Of a DNA stretch of 30,112 nucleotides, positions 23,770 to 30,112 are shown piece by piece. The notes under the pieces are model-generated. The model worked only from the letters and a program-made list of their open reading frames with translations. It made no database searches and was not told the origin of the DNA. The stretch's first letter is position 1. Each line of letters begins with the position of its first letter. The translations under genes and the position numbers were made by a program. This DNA is from Caldilineae bacterium. Its GTDB lineage: Bacteria > Chloroflexota > Anaerolineae > JAAEKA01. Where the stretch lies: the NCBI GenBank assembly GCA_020634555.1, contig JACKBK010000040.1, forward strand, positions 1-30,112, in the 5' to 3' direction.

Positions 23770-24891
23770 TCAATCGCCCAAGTTGGTGCCCACAGCACGC
23801 GCGCTGGCAATCCATGGATGGTCCAGGGGAACAGTCTTCAACTTGCCGGCGACCTGTTCCAGCGGGACCGGCTCGGCACGATCGCCGCGAGCCGCCACCA
23901 TCACGCCATAGACGCCGTCGTTGATAAAGCTGGAGCAAGCGGTGCCGAGTCTTGTGGCCAACAGCCGGTCGGCAGCCGAGGGCGTGCCGCCGCGCTGAAG
24001 GTGTCCCAAAATGGTCAGCCGAGACTCGAGACCGGTCAATTCCTCAAGGGTTCTTGCCAACCGCTGTGTGCTGTCTGCCTGCTCGGCGGCCAACTGATTT
24101 CGACGCGCCTTGGCCTCCCTGCGCGCTTTCTTATCGCTCGCGGCTGCTATCTTGTCCATTGCCTTGGCCATTGCTTTCGCCTCGGCCTGCGAGCGGGCGC
24201 CTTCTGCTACAGCGATAATGCTGAAATGCTTGCCGGATTGGCTGCGCTGCCGCACCGCGTCAGCAACCACCTCGACATCGTAAGGGATCTCCGGGATCAG
24301 GATCACGTCCGCGCCGCCTGCAATGCCGGCGCCCAAGGCCAGCCAGCCGGCCCGGTGGCCCATCACCTCGACCACGATGATGCGATGGTGGCTGTGCGCC
24401 GTGCTGTGCAGACGGTCCAGCGCCTCGGTGGCGATGCCCAGCGCGGTGTCGAAGCCAAAGGTAACGTCGGTCATGGCAACATCGTTGTCGATCGTCTTGG
24501 GCAGGGTGATGATGTTGAGACCGTTGCGCTGCAAGTGCAGGGCGTTCTTCATGGTCCCGCCACCCCCCAGACAAACCAGCACGTCCAAATGATGGCGGTG
24601 GTAGTTGGCGACGATGACGTCAGTCATGTCGCGGCTCTTGCTACCGACCGGCATTTTATGCGGCTTGTCGCGGCTGGTACCCAGAATGGTGCCGCCGACG
24701 GTGAGGATGCCGGAGAGAGCCGCGCTGTTGAGACGAACAGTGCGGTTCTCCATGGTGCCGCGGAAACCATCCCGGAACCCGATCACCTGCATACCATACG
24801 CGCCCTGCGCCGATTTGCCGATGCCGCGAATCGCCGCGTTCAGACCGGGGCTGTCGCCGCCGGCCGTAAGCACACCTACGTATTTGGTCAT
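23770..24891 (-). CDS. pfkA: 6-phosphofructokinase (ATP- or PPi-dependent, subtype uncertain)
   Basis: Phosphorylates fructose 6-phosphate in glycolysis, or works reversibly if PPi-dependent. The 373-residue protein has GGDSPGLNAAIRG (11-23) and the catalytic PKTIDND (131-137, D135 as base). It also has GFDTALGIA, EVMGHRAGWLA, and LGHLQRGGTPSAADR near the end. Where ATP enzymes have GGDGS and PPi enzymes GGDD, this one reads GGGGT (109-113), lacking the usual acidic residue. A highly charged, Ala/Lys/Arg-rich helical insertion sits at about 222-275. The ATG at 24891 follows AGAGGA by about 6 bases. It is downstream of, and probably cotranscribed with, the acetyltransferase gene. Confidence 0.88.
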   Translation of the reverse strand: MTKYVGVLTAGGDSPGLNAAIRGIGKSAQGAYGMQVIGFRDGFRGTMENRTVRLNSAALSGILTVGGTILGTSRDKPHKMPVGSKSRDMTDVIVANYHRHHLDVLVCLGGGGTMKNALHLQRNGLNIITLPKTIDNDVAMTDVTFGFDTALGIATEALDRLHSTAHSHHRIIVVEVMGHRAGWLALGAGIAGGADVILIPEIPYDVEVVADAVRQRSQSGKHFSIIAVAEGARSQAEAKAMAKAMDKIAAASDKKARREAKARRNQLAAEQADSTQRLARTLEELTGLESRLTILGHLQRGGTPSAADRLLATRLGTACSSFINDGVYGVMVAARGDRAEPVPLEQVAGKLKTVPLDHPWIASARAVGTNLGD

Positions 24892-24919
24892 GGGTATCCT
24901 CTCTGGTTTGTAGCTAGGG

Positions 24920-25231
24920 TCAATCCACCGGGTCAGGATGGCTCAACAAGTCGCGGTACTGTGGATGGCGCTGGATGTAGCGATCGACGTACCAGCAGAT
25001 CGGGTCAACATGCAAACGTCGCACCCGGGCTGACTGAAGCGCTTGCTCCGTCAGCAGCGCGGCAATGTTCTGGCCGCGCGCTTCTGGCGTCACATAGGTA
25101 TGCGGGAGGCGCATCACGCCATCGCGGATCTGGTAGGCGATATATCCCAGCATCTTGCCATCGTAGACGGCCTCAAATCGCCTAGCATCCGGGTTGTCGT
25201 TTAGCGAAAGAAGTGCGGAATCGACGTTCAT
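24920..25231 (-). CDS. Small GNAT-like acetyltransferase (YjdJ/Acetyltransf_CG type)
   Basis: This 103-residue protein matches the mini-GNAT group: YDGKMLGYIAYQI, then LPHTYVTPEARGQNIAALLTEQAL (acetyl-CoA loop ARGQNIA), then DPICWYVDRYIQRHPQYRDLL. Normal members are about 90-100 residues. The start at 25231 is only about 10 bases from the predicted transcription start, so the message may be almost leaderless. Its substrate is unknown. The phosphofructokinase gene follows 28 bp downstream. Confidence 0.8.
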   Translation of the reverse strand: MNVDSALLSLNDNPDARRFEAVYDGKMLGYIAYQIRDGVMRLPHTYVTPEARGQNIAALLTEQALQSARVRRLHVDPICWYVDRYIQRHPQYRDLLSHPDPVD

Positions 25232-25245
25232 GGTATTGTCAGGCA

Positions 25246-25274
25246 ATTGTACAGCCCTGCGGCCCGTCCAACAA
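25246..25274 (-). promoter_or_regulatory. Possible promoter for acetyltransferase-pfk
   Basis: On the minus strand, TTGTTG (25269-25274), 17 bp, then TACAAT (25246-25251). The -10 is good and the -35 weak. Confidence 0.4.
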
Positions 25275-25366
25275 ATCGCGATAATTGCACAAGGTGTCCC
25301 GTGCTTCGCCTGCCGGTAGCAATTGTGGTACACTCACGACACTTTTCTGAGGAGGAACGTCAAACA

Positions 25367-27154
25367 ATGACCGAGAAACAACCGACAGGAGCCGAGACAA
25401 TTAGCTGGGATCTGACTGATCTCTACGCCGGAGCGGATGATCCGCTGATTAACGCCGACCTCGACGCCTGCGACGCGGAGGCAGACGCGCTGGACGCGGC
25501 CTACCGCGGTCGAATCGCCAATCTGACGGCCGCAGAGCTGGCTGCCTTGATTGTCCGCTACGAGACCCTGGTAGAACGCGCTCACAAGATCGCTTCCTTT
25601 GCGTCGCTGAACTGGACTCAGGACACGCAAGACCCGGCACGCGGCGCGCTGCTGCAACGGGTCACCGAGCGCGGCTCACGGCTGGAGCAAAAGCTGGTCT
25701 TTCTGGAGTTGGAGCTGGCCGCGACGACTGACGAGGCGGTCGCCGGCTGGCTGGCCGATCCGGCCGTCGCTCACTGGCGCCACTGGCTGGAAACCGTGCG
25801 CATCTACCGGCCCTACCTGCTGAGCGAGGCGGAGGAGAAGTTACTGTCGGAGAAGGCTGTCACCGGCCGCAACGCCTGGGACCGCTTCTTCGACGAGGTA
25901 CACGGCGCGGCGCGCTACGAGTTCGAGGGCGAGAGCCTGATGCGCGACCAGTTGCTCAACAACCTCTATTCACCGGACCGAGACCGGCGGCAGCGCGCTG
26001 CCGAGGTTGCTTCCACCGGCCTGCGCGCCATGCAACGCACCACGACCTACGTGTTCAACACCGTCCTGGCCGACAAGTCCTCAGACGACCAGTTGCGCAA
26101 CTACCCAACCTGGATTTCATCGCGCAACCTGGGCAACCAGGTTGATGACGCGACGGTGCAAGCATTGGTAGACGCGGTCACGGCGCGCTACGACATCGTC
26201 GCCCGCTACTATAGACTGAAGGCGAAGCTGCTGGGGCTGGACGAACTGTACGATTACGACCGCTACGCGCCGCTGCCGGCCGCCGATCACATGTACACCT
26301 GGGAGCAGGCGCGCACGCTGGTGCTGGATGCCTACGGCCGTTTCCACCCGCGCATGGCGGAAATCGCCGGCCTGTTCTTCGAACACGGCTGGATCGATGC
26401 GCCGCCGCGGCCGGGCAAGATGGGCGGCGCTTTCAGCGCCGGCACCGTCCCCTCGGTTCACCCGTACATCCTGATGAACTACGATGGGCAGGCGCGCGAC
26501 GTCATGACGCTGGCCCACGAGCTGGGCCACGGCGTTCACCAGAAGCTGAGCGGCAAGCAGGGCATGCTCCAGATGCACACACCGCTGACGACGGCCGAGA
26601 CCGCCTCGGTGTTCGGGGAAATGCTGGTCTTCCAGGCGATGATGGCCAACGAGACAGATCCGGCCGTCCGGCTGGCCATGCTGACCGCCAAGATCGAGGA
26701 ATCCTTTGCGACCGCGTTCCGCCAGATCAGCATGAACCGCTTCGAGAACGCCATCCACACCGAGCGACGCGAGCAAGGCGAGCTGACCACCGAACGCTTC
26801 AGCGAGCTGTGGATGGAAACCCAGCAAGCCATGTTCGGCGACAGCGTGATGCTGACCGAAGGCTACAGCATCTGGTGGAGCTACATCCACCACTTCATCG
26901 GCGTGCCGGGCTACGTCTACGCCTATGCGTTCGGCGAGCTGCTGGTGCTGGCGCTGTATGCCCGCTACCAGCAGGCGCCGGATGGCTTCGCCGACGCCTA
27001 CGTCGAGATGCTCAGCAAGGGCGGCTCGGACTGGCCGCATGAAATCGTCAAGCCACTGGGCGTGGACCTGACCGATCCCGGCTTCTGGGGCGAGGGGCTG
27101 CAAATCCTGGAAAGCTGGGTCGAGCAGGCAGAGGCACTGGCGGCCGCTGAGTGA
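25367..27154 (+). CDS. pepF: Oligoendopeptidase F, M3 family metallopeptidase
   Basis: Cytoplasmic zinc peptidase that cleaves short peptides. The 595-residue protein has the M3 zinc motif HELGHGVH (H384, E385, H388) with the third ligand likely E411 in TTAETASVFGE, 26 residues on. N-terminal helical regions and the conserved C-terminal region with GYSIWWSYIHHFIGVPGYVYAYAFGELL complete a full-length family member. The ATG at 25367 follows GGAGGAA (25351-25357). An upstream in-frame start would overlap the divergent gene. The stop TGA (27152-27154) lies within the first GTGATCA unit of a tandem array. Confidence 0.93.
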   Translation: MTEKQPTGAETISWDLTDLYAGADDPLINADLDACDAEADALDAAYRGRIANLTAAELAALIVRYETLVERAHKIASFASLNWTQDTQDPARGALLQRVTERGSRLEQKLVFLELELAATTDEAVAGWLADPAVAHWRHWLETVRIYRPYLLSEAEEKLLSEKAVTGRNAWDRFFDEVHGAARYEFEGESLMRDQLLNNLYSPDRDRRQRAAEVASTGLRAMQRTTTYVFNTVLADKSSDDQLRNYPTWISSRNLGNQVDDATVQALVDAVTARYDIVARYYRLKAKLLGLDELYDYDRYAPLPAADHMYTWEQARTLVLDAYGRFHPRMAEIAGLFFEHGWIDAPPRPGKMGGAFSAGTVPSVHPYILMNYDGQARDVMTLAHELGHGVHQKLSGKQGMLQMHTPLTTAETASVFGEMLVFQAMMANETDPAVRLAMLTAKIEESFATAFRQISMNRFENAIHTERREQGELTTERFSELWMETQQAMFGDSVMLTEGYSIWWSYIHHFIGVPGYVYAYAFGELLVLALYARYQQAPDGFADAYVEMLSKGGSDWPHEIVKPLGVDLTDPGFWGEGLQILESWVEQAEALAAAE

Positions 27155-27199
27155 TCAGTGTTCAGTGATCGGTGATCGGTGATCAGTGGTCAGCGATCC
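27151..27199 (+). repeat. Heptamer array at the pepF stop codon
   Basis: Seven contiguous 7-base units: GTGATCA, GTGTTCA, GTGATCG, GTGATCG, GTGATCA, GTGGTCA, GCGATCC. The pepF TGA is in the first unit. The consensus GTGATCA differs from the GTGAAAC family but keeps the GTGA core. From 27200 to 27362 I see no gene or clear signal. Confidence 0.85.
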
Positions 27200-27362
27200 A
27201 GTTACCGGCACCCAGAACGCGTCTATCAACTAGTTACCGCTTTGGCCGGTCTTCTGCCCGAGCCAACACAGGGAATTTGCTTTTAGACACGTCCTTAACA
27301 TTTGTCATGCTAAACGGGTCTGACAGCCGCCGTCGTTAACGCAGGCAACCGGCAAGGCGTCG

Positions 27363-27490
27363 AGATCATTTGGGTGTGTTCAAACTCGGTTGATTGGTGT
27401 TCCCTGCGGTCTCCTGACCGCTCCGGGGTCGCTCGGTGGCTGCGCACAATCCTCGCTCAACCCGTTTTGAATACACCCAGATCATTTGGG
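27363..27490. mobile_element. Small inverted-repeat (MITE-like) element with duplicated flank
   Basis: The 12-bp sequence AGATCATTTGGG occurs at 27363-27374 and again at 27479-27490. Just inside are imperfect inverted ends: TGGGTGTGTTCAAA on the left and TTTTGAATACACCCA on the right, extending to GGTTGA/TCAACC. The unit is about 110 bp with no coding capacity. Its centre has the small hairpin GCGGTCTCCTGACCGC. The right duplicate includes the stop codon of the lipoprotein gene at 27482. The simplest reading is insertion with a 7-12 bp target duplication. Confidence 0.65.
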
Positions 27491-28027
27491 CTGGGTCAAC
27501 AGTACAAGCTGGCCCGGCTCGACGCGCACATCTTCCACGTACCAATCGCCGGCGGCCGCTGCCAGGAACTGGTTGATCAGGGGAGGGATGAAGTTGGTGG
27601 CAAAGCTGGACGGCTCGATGCGGGTTGCATTAAAGACAGGCACACCGCCTTCAGCCCGCAACGTGCCTTCGACCAGCACATCACTCAGGTTCAACACCCC
27701 GCCATAGCTGAGCTGCTCCGCGCGCAGCGTCATGCGGTCCTGGTCGAACTGGACCTCCAGTCCCTCGATGGTCGCGCCCTCCAGGCTGACCGATCTCGCG
27801 CCGGCTTCGATGTCCGCCTCGGTGATCACCACCTTGACCTGCGACGGCGTCGCCGGTGTGACAACGGCCGACAGGGGCTCGGCTGACGCCGGCGTGGACG
27901 TTGATGGTATAGGAACAGCGGTATGCGTAGGCACTTCGGCTGTGCGGCCGCAGGCCAGAGCCGGCAGCGCAATCAACGCAACGATCAACAATCCAACAAG
28001 TCGGTGTGACGATTTACGACGGTTCAT
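27482..28027 (-). CDS. Predicted lipoprotein, small beta-rich domain
   Basis: This 181-residue protein starts at ATG 28027, preceded by GGAAGG. The signal peptide ends in a lipobox, ALAC (C26). After a Thr/Ser/Pro linker (30-55) comes a domain with VKVVITEADIEAGARSV, LEVQFDQDRMTLRAEQLSYGGVLNL and FIPPLINQFLAAAAGDWYVEDVRVEPGQLVL. This alternation of strands resembles LmeA/DUF2993-like lipid-binding domains, but the match is by eye only. The stop codon lies in the duplicated flank of the adjacent MITE-like element, so the 3' end beyond it may have been replaced. Confidence 0.7.
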   Translation of the reverse strand: MNRRKSSHRLVGLLIVALIALPALACGRTAEVPTHTAVPIPSTSTPASAEPLSAVVTPATPSQVKVVITEADIEAGARSVSLEGATIEGLEVQFDQDRMTLRAEQLSYGGVLNLSDVLVEGTLRAEGGVPVFNATRIEPSSFATNFIPPLINQFLAAAAGDWYVEDVRVEPGQLVLLTQPK

Positions 28028-28262
28028 AGACAGTAAAGCCTTCCAATCTTTCAAGCTGTCCGGCCACACTACCGTTCGCCGCCGGTTTGGACAAATCTGC
28101 CCCTGGATAGACGATCTCTTCCCACCAATTCCAAAAGCATCAGCCAGCTATTTGAACATCTCCAGCGTTTTGCCCGCGTTCCTTGTCCAGATATAACGAG
28201 CGCACAATCCTCTCGTGAAAGATGAAGCACCGAACCATGACCAACGAGTTGCTTAAAAGGCT

Positions 28263-28379
28263 GTTTGAAAAGTCGTCCACACAGACTTCGGAAGTCGCCG
28301 GGTTGCCAGACGAAGGATGTTTCAGCGGTAGCAGGCCGGTCGTTGCAGGAAATCGGCGACTTCCGAAGTCTTTTCAAAC
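28263..28379. mobile_element. 117-bp non-coding inverted-repeat element (MITE-like)
   Basis: Perfect 17-bp inverted arms lie at 28284-28300 and 28354-28370 (GACTTCGGAAGTCGCCG). Outer arms GTTTGAAAA (28263-28271) and TTTTCAAAC (28371-28379) make the ends complementary too. The left arm has 12 extra bases between outer and inner parts. A partial copy is at 23656-23727. Both strands give short spurious frames only. The remainder of 28028-28442 shows no supportable gene. Confidence 0.72.
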
Positions 28380-28442
28380 GGCATCTGGACATACACATAG
28401 AAAGTGTTTGAACAGATTGTTGGCAGAAAAGCTACCGGGAGC

Positions 28443-29507
28443 TCAGCCAAGCAGTGCAGAAACAGCGTTGGAAGCTACATGAGTTATGTCAACGGAACTC
28501 TCACGGACGATCAGTTCCGGCTGTAACACCACAGGTGGAATAGGAGCGTCATCGCCGTTGCTGATCAGCGCCAGCAGTTGTTGAACGCCCTGGTGCCCCA
28601 ACTCGGCAACATCCTGGGAGACAGTACTGAGCGCTGGGGAAAAATACGGCGATTCGGGAATGTTGTCGTAGCCGACGATGATCAGGTCCTGGGGAATCTG
28701 CCGCCCCATTTTTTGAGCTACCTTCATCGCGCCAAGGGCCATCTGGTCATTGCAAGCGAAGACGGCGTCAAGCTCCGGATGCCACTCCAGCAACAAACGA
28801 ATACTACGTTCTCCACTGCTGGGGCTCCAATCGCCGTTCGCAATGTAGCTTTCATCTACGACACGGTCGTTTTCCGTCAACGCTGCTCGCCAACCTAATT
28901 CCCTCTGTCTGGCTTCCCGCCAATCCATCGGCCCGGTGATAATGCCGATGTGTTGCCGACCCTGATCGACGAGGTGTTGGGTGGCGATGCGCCCGCCCAA
29001 CTTATTGTCCATAACTACCGTGACCAGATTGGGGCGTGGCTGCACATTCAAAAAGACAATCGGCACGGCTAGACCATGCACGGCTTGTTGGATCCAATCC
29101 TGGTTTTGTCCGATTTCAGGCACGGCCCACAAGATCCCGTCCACGTGATACGACAAAATTTCTCGCAAAACATTTTCCGCGTCGTAGACTTCAGGATCAT
29201 GCAAGACGGTAAGCATCAAGGAATAGCCAGCCTGTACGGCCGCCTTCTGAATCCCTTGCAGCACCAGAGAGGGGCCAAAGAAACTGCCAAGTCCGTAACT
29301 AACAACCCCCAAAGAACAGCTTTGCCCCTGGATAAGACTCCGCGCAATCTTGCTGGGTTGATAGCCTAGCTCCTTGATAACCGCCTGGACATGCTTTCGG
29401 GTTTTTGCGGCGACATCGGGATGGTCGTTGACTACCCGGGAAACTGTTTGTGTAGACACGCCGGCTGCTCCAGCAACCTCTTTGATCGTAACACGTTTGC
29501 GTCCCAT
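28443..29507 (-). CDS. LacI-family transcriptional regulator
   Basis: This 354-residue repressor has the N-terminal LacI helix-turn-helix TIKEVAGAAGVSTQTVSRVVN (7-27) and hinge helix YQPSKIARSL. A periplasmic-binding-protein-like sensor domain follows (about 63-345), with GIITGP, FACNDQMALGAMKVAQ and IVGYDNIPESPYFSPALSTV. The start ATG follows AGAGGATC. The ligand is probably a sugar, judging from the family and the divergent lipoprotein gene. Matching operator-like sites overlap both its own promoter and the divergent one, predicting autoregulation. Confidence 0.93.
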   Translation of the reverse strand: MGRKRVTIKEVAGAAGVSTQTVSRVVNDHPDVAAKTRKHVQAVIKELGYQPSKIARSLIQGQSCSLGVVSYGLGSFFGPSLVLQGIQKAAVQAGYSLMLTVLHDPEVYDAENVLREILSYHVDGILWAVPEIGQNQDWIQQAVHGLAVPIVFLNVQPRPNLVTVVMDNKLGGRIATQHLVDQGRQHIGIITGPMDWREARQRELGWRAALTENDRVVDESYIANGDWSPSSGERSIRLLLEWHPELDAVFACNDQMALGAMKVAQKMGRQIPQDLIIVGYDNIPESPYFSPALSTVSQDVAELGHQGVQQLLALISNGDDAPIPPVVLQPELIVRESSVDITHVASNAVSALLG

Positions 29508-29546
29508 TGTGATCCTCTGAAATAGTTTCTGCGCTAGTTCATCAAA

Positions 29547-29562
29547 TTGTTATCGTTATCAA
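29547..29562. promoter_or_regulatory. Predicted LacI-type operator at the repressor promoter
   Basis: TTGTTATCGTTATCAA; on the minus strand it sits just after the -10 box, covering the predicted start of transcription. The half-site TTGTTATCG is exactly shared with the operator at 29754-29781. Confidence 0.6.
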
Positions 29563-29567
29563 AAACA

Positions 29568-29596
29568 AGTATACTACGATTAAGAGGCGATGTCAA
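29568..29596 (-). promoter_or_regulatory. Promoter of the LacI-family gene
   Basis: On the minus strand, TTGACA (29591-29596), 17 bp, then TATACT (29568-29573). Confidence 0.8.
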
Positions 29597-29726
29597 CTGG
29601 CTAATTACAGGCAAGAAATGTCAAGATCGAGCACATAAAACCTACCTGCGCTTACAGATCAAAGGCAATTCCGTTAGATTCTTCGGCAACTTCGCCAAAT
29701 TCATCCCAATCTTTCCAATTTAGTAC

Positions 29727-29755
29727 TTGACACCGAGGAAATTTCATGTTATATT
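29727..29755 (+). promoter_or_regulatory. Promoter of the downstream lipoprotein/transport operon
   Basis: TTGACA (29727-29732), 17 bp, then TATATT (29750-29755). The -10 overlaps the operator, so repressor binding should block RNA polymerase. Confidence 0.8.
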
Positions 29756-29781
29756 GTTATCGATACCGGGAACGATAACAA
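29754..29781. promoter_or_regulatory. Predicted operator overlapping the -10 box
   Basis: Perfect 9-bp inverted arms TTGTTATCG (29754-29762) and CGATAACAA (29773-29781), with 10 bp between. The wide centre suggests two overlapping imperfect 16-bp operators rather than one. The right part matches the reverse complement of the site at 29547-29562 over AACGATAACAA. Confidence 0.65.
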
Positions 29782-29974
29782 TTTGCGATCTGGCCCACCT
29801 ATCCCCTCAAGAGTCAAACCTATCTGACGGAGAATGTGTATGAAATAAGATGCCATAGATGCCATCTATACCTGCGCAGCAGATGCATTTCAGCCAAGCA
29901 ATTCGCTGCAAATGCACATACGCCCTGACAAGTGACCACGGCGTACAAACCCACCATACCCAAGGAGTGAAACA
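29782..29974 (+). other. Long 5' untranslated leader with a hairpin
   Basis: About 200 bases separate the predicted start of transcription from the ATG at 29975. One hairpin is evident: TGCATTT plus CAGC (29884-29894) with GCTG plus AAATGCA (29905-29916), one base bulged. No terminator or known riboswitch core is recognised. Confidence 0.5.
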
Positions 29975-30112
29975 ATGAAACGTTCAAGCCTAATTTTAGG
30001 TGTACTAGTCCTGTCGATTGCGTTGATCCTAAGCGCCTGTGGCGGGGGAACCCCGGCCCCAGCCGCCCAATCCGAAGCAGCCCCTACCCAAGCCCAAGCC
30101 GCTGAAAGCACC
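29975..30112 (+). CDS. Exported lipoprotein, probable sugar ABC transporter binding protein (partial)
   Basis: The first 46 codons are in the window and the gene runs off the right edge. The ATG follows AAGGAG by 7 bases. The product begins MKRSSLILGVLVLSIALIL, then the lipobox LSAC (C22), GGG and a Pro/Ala/Gln linker. This is the typical N-terminus of solute-binding lipoproteins of ABC importers. The divergent LacI-type repressor with shared operators suggests a sugar-binding role. No binding-domain sequence is visible, so the family is inferred from context. Confidence 0.7.
   Translation, partial: MKRSSLILGVLVLSIALILSACGGGTPAPAAQSEAAPTQAQAAEST

Noticed and set aside
23647..25185. Open frame of about 510 codons on the plus strand opposite pfk
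   Set aside because: Antisense to phosphofructokinase and the acetyltransferase, begins in repeat sequence, and has no recognisable domain.
25329..25334. pepF promoter with TACACT as -10
   Set aside because: No acceptable -35 hexamer at 16-18 bp; too weak to list.
28222..28482. Short frame containing TSEVAGLPDEGCFSGSRP, with a relative at 23652-23924
   Set aside because: The similarity is the nucleotide repeat (28263-28379 and 23656-23727) read as protein. There is no ribosome site, and both frames run through repeat arms.

Overview
The window looks like chromosomal DNA of a GC-rich bacterium, most likely a Chloroflexota member of the Caldilineae/Anaerolineae type. This is inferred from gene content and style: lipoproteins with Thr/Ala/Pro-rich linkers, a short-form PFK and abundant short intergenic repeats. 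No rRNA or tRNA is present to confirm it. Promoters are largely canonical sigma-70 type (TTGAC- and TATAAT-like boxes), almost all with a 17-bp spacer.

Layout. 116-1553: an IS3-family insertion sequence (orfA/orfB, A8 frameshift site, 26-bp imperfect inverted ends). 1605-3572 (minus): a membrane protein with C-terminal TPRs, related to TMTC-type GT-C proteins, divergent from 3796-6665 (plus): threonine synthase, a small membrane protein and a DUF697-like membrane protein. 6683-10771: an arginine operon, argC-argB-argD-argA, behind a consensus promoter and a leader that reads as a transcription attenuator (Arg-containing leader peptide, alternative hairpins, intrinsic terminator). 10852-14004: AI-2E family transporter, homoserine dehydrogenase and a SAM methyltransferase. 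14121-15383: argG. 15577-17729: lutB-lutC-like iron-sulfur/LUD pair without lutA. 17753-23141: four predicted exported proteins (lipoprotein, VWA lipoprotein, SH3b lipoprotein, beta-sandwich-like protein). 23770-25231 (minus): acetyltransferase and 6-phosphofructokinase. 25367-27154: M3 oligoendopeptidase F. 27482-28027 (minus): lipoprotein. 28443-29507 (minus): LacI-type repressor, divergent from 29975 to the right edge: an exported lipoprotein, probably the binding protein of a sugar ABC transporter.

How genes work together. argC, argB, argD, argA and argG cover acetylglutamate synthesis through acetylornithine plus argininosuccinate synthesis; argJ/argE, argF and argH are not here. hom and thrC supply the homoserine-to-threonine branch, with thrB absent. 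The LacI regulator shares operator half-sites with both its own promoter and the divergent transporter promoter.

The most notable unexplained structure is (1) the arg leader attenuator at 6716-6881, (2) short tandem arrays, mostly heptamers, whose GTGAnnn unit supplies the stop codons of four genes, (3) an octamer array abutting the argD start codon, and (4) two small inverted-repeat elements, one duplicating the stop region of a lipoprotein gene.
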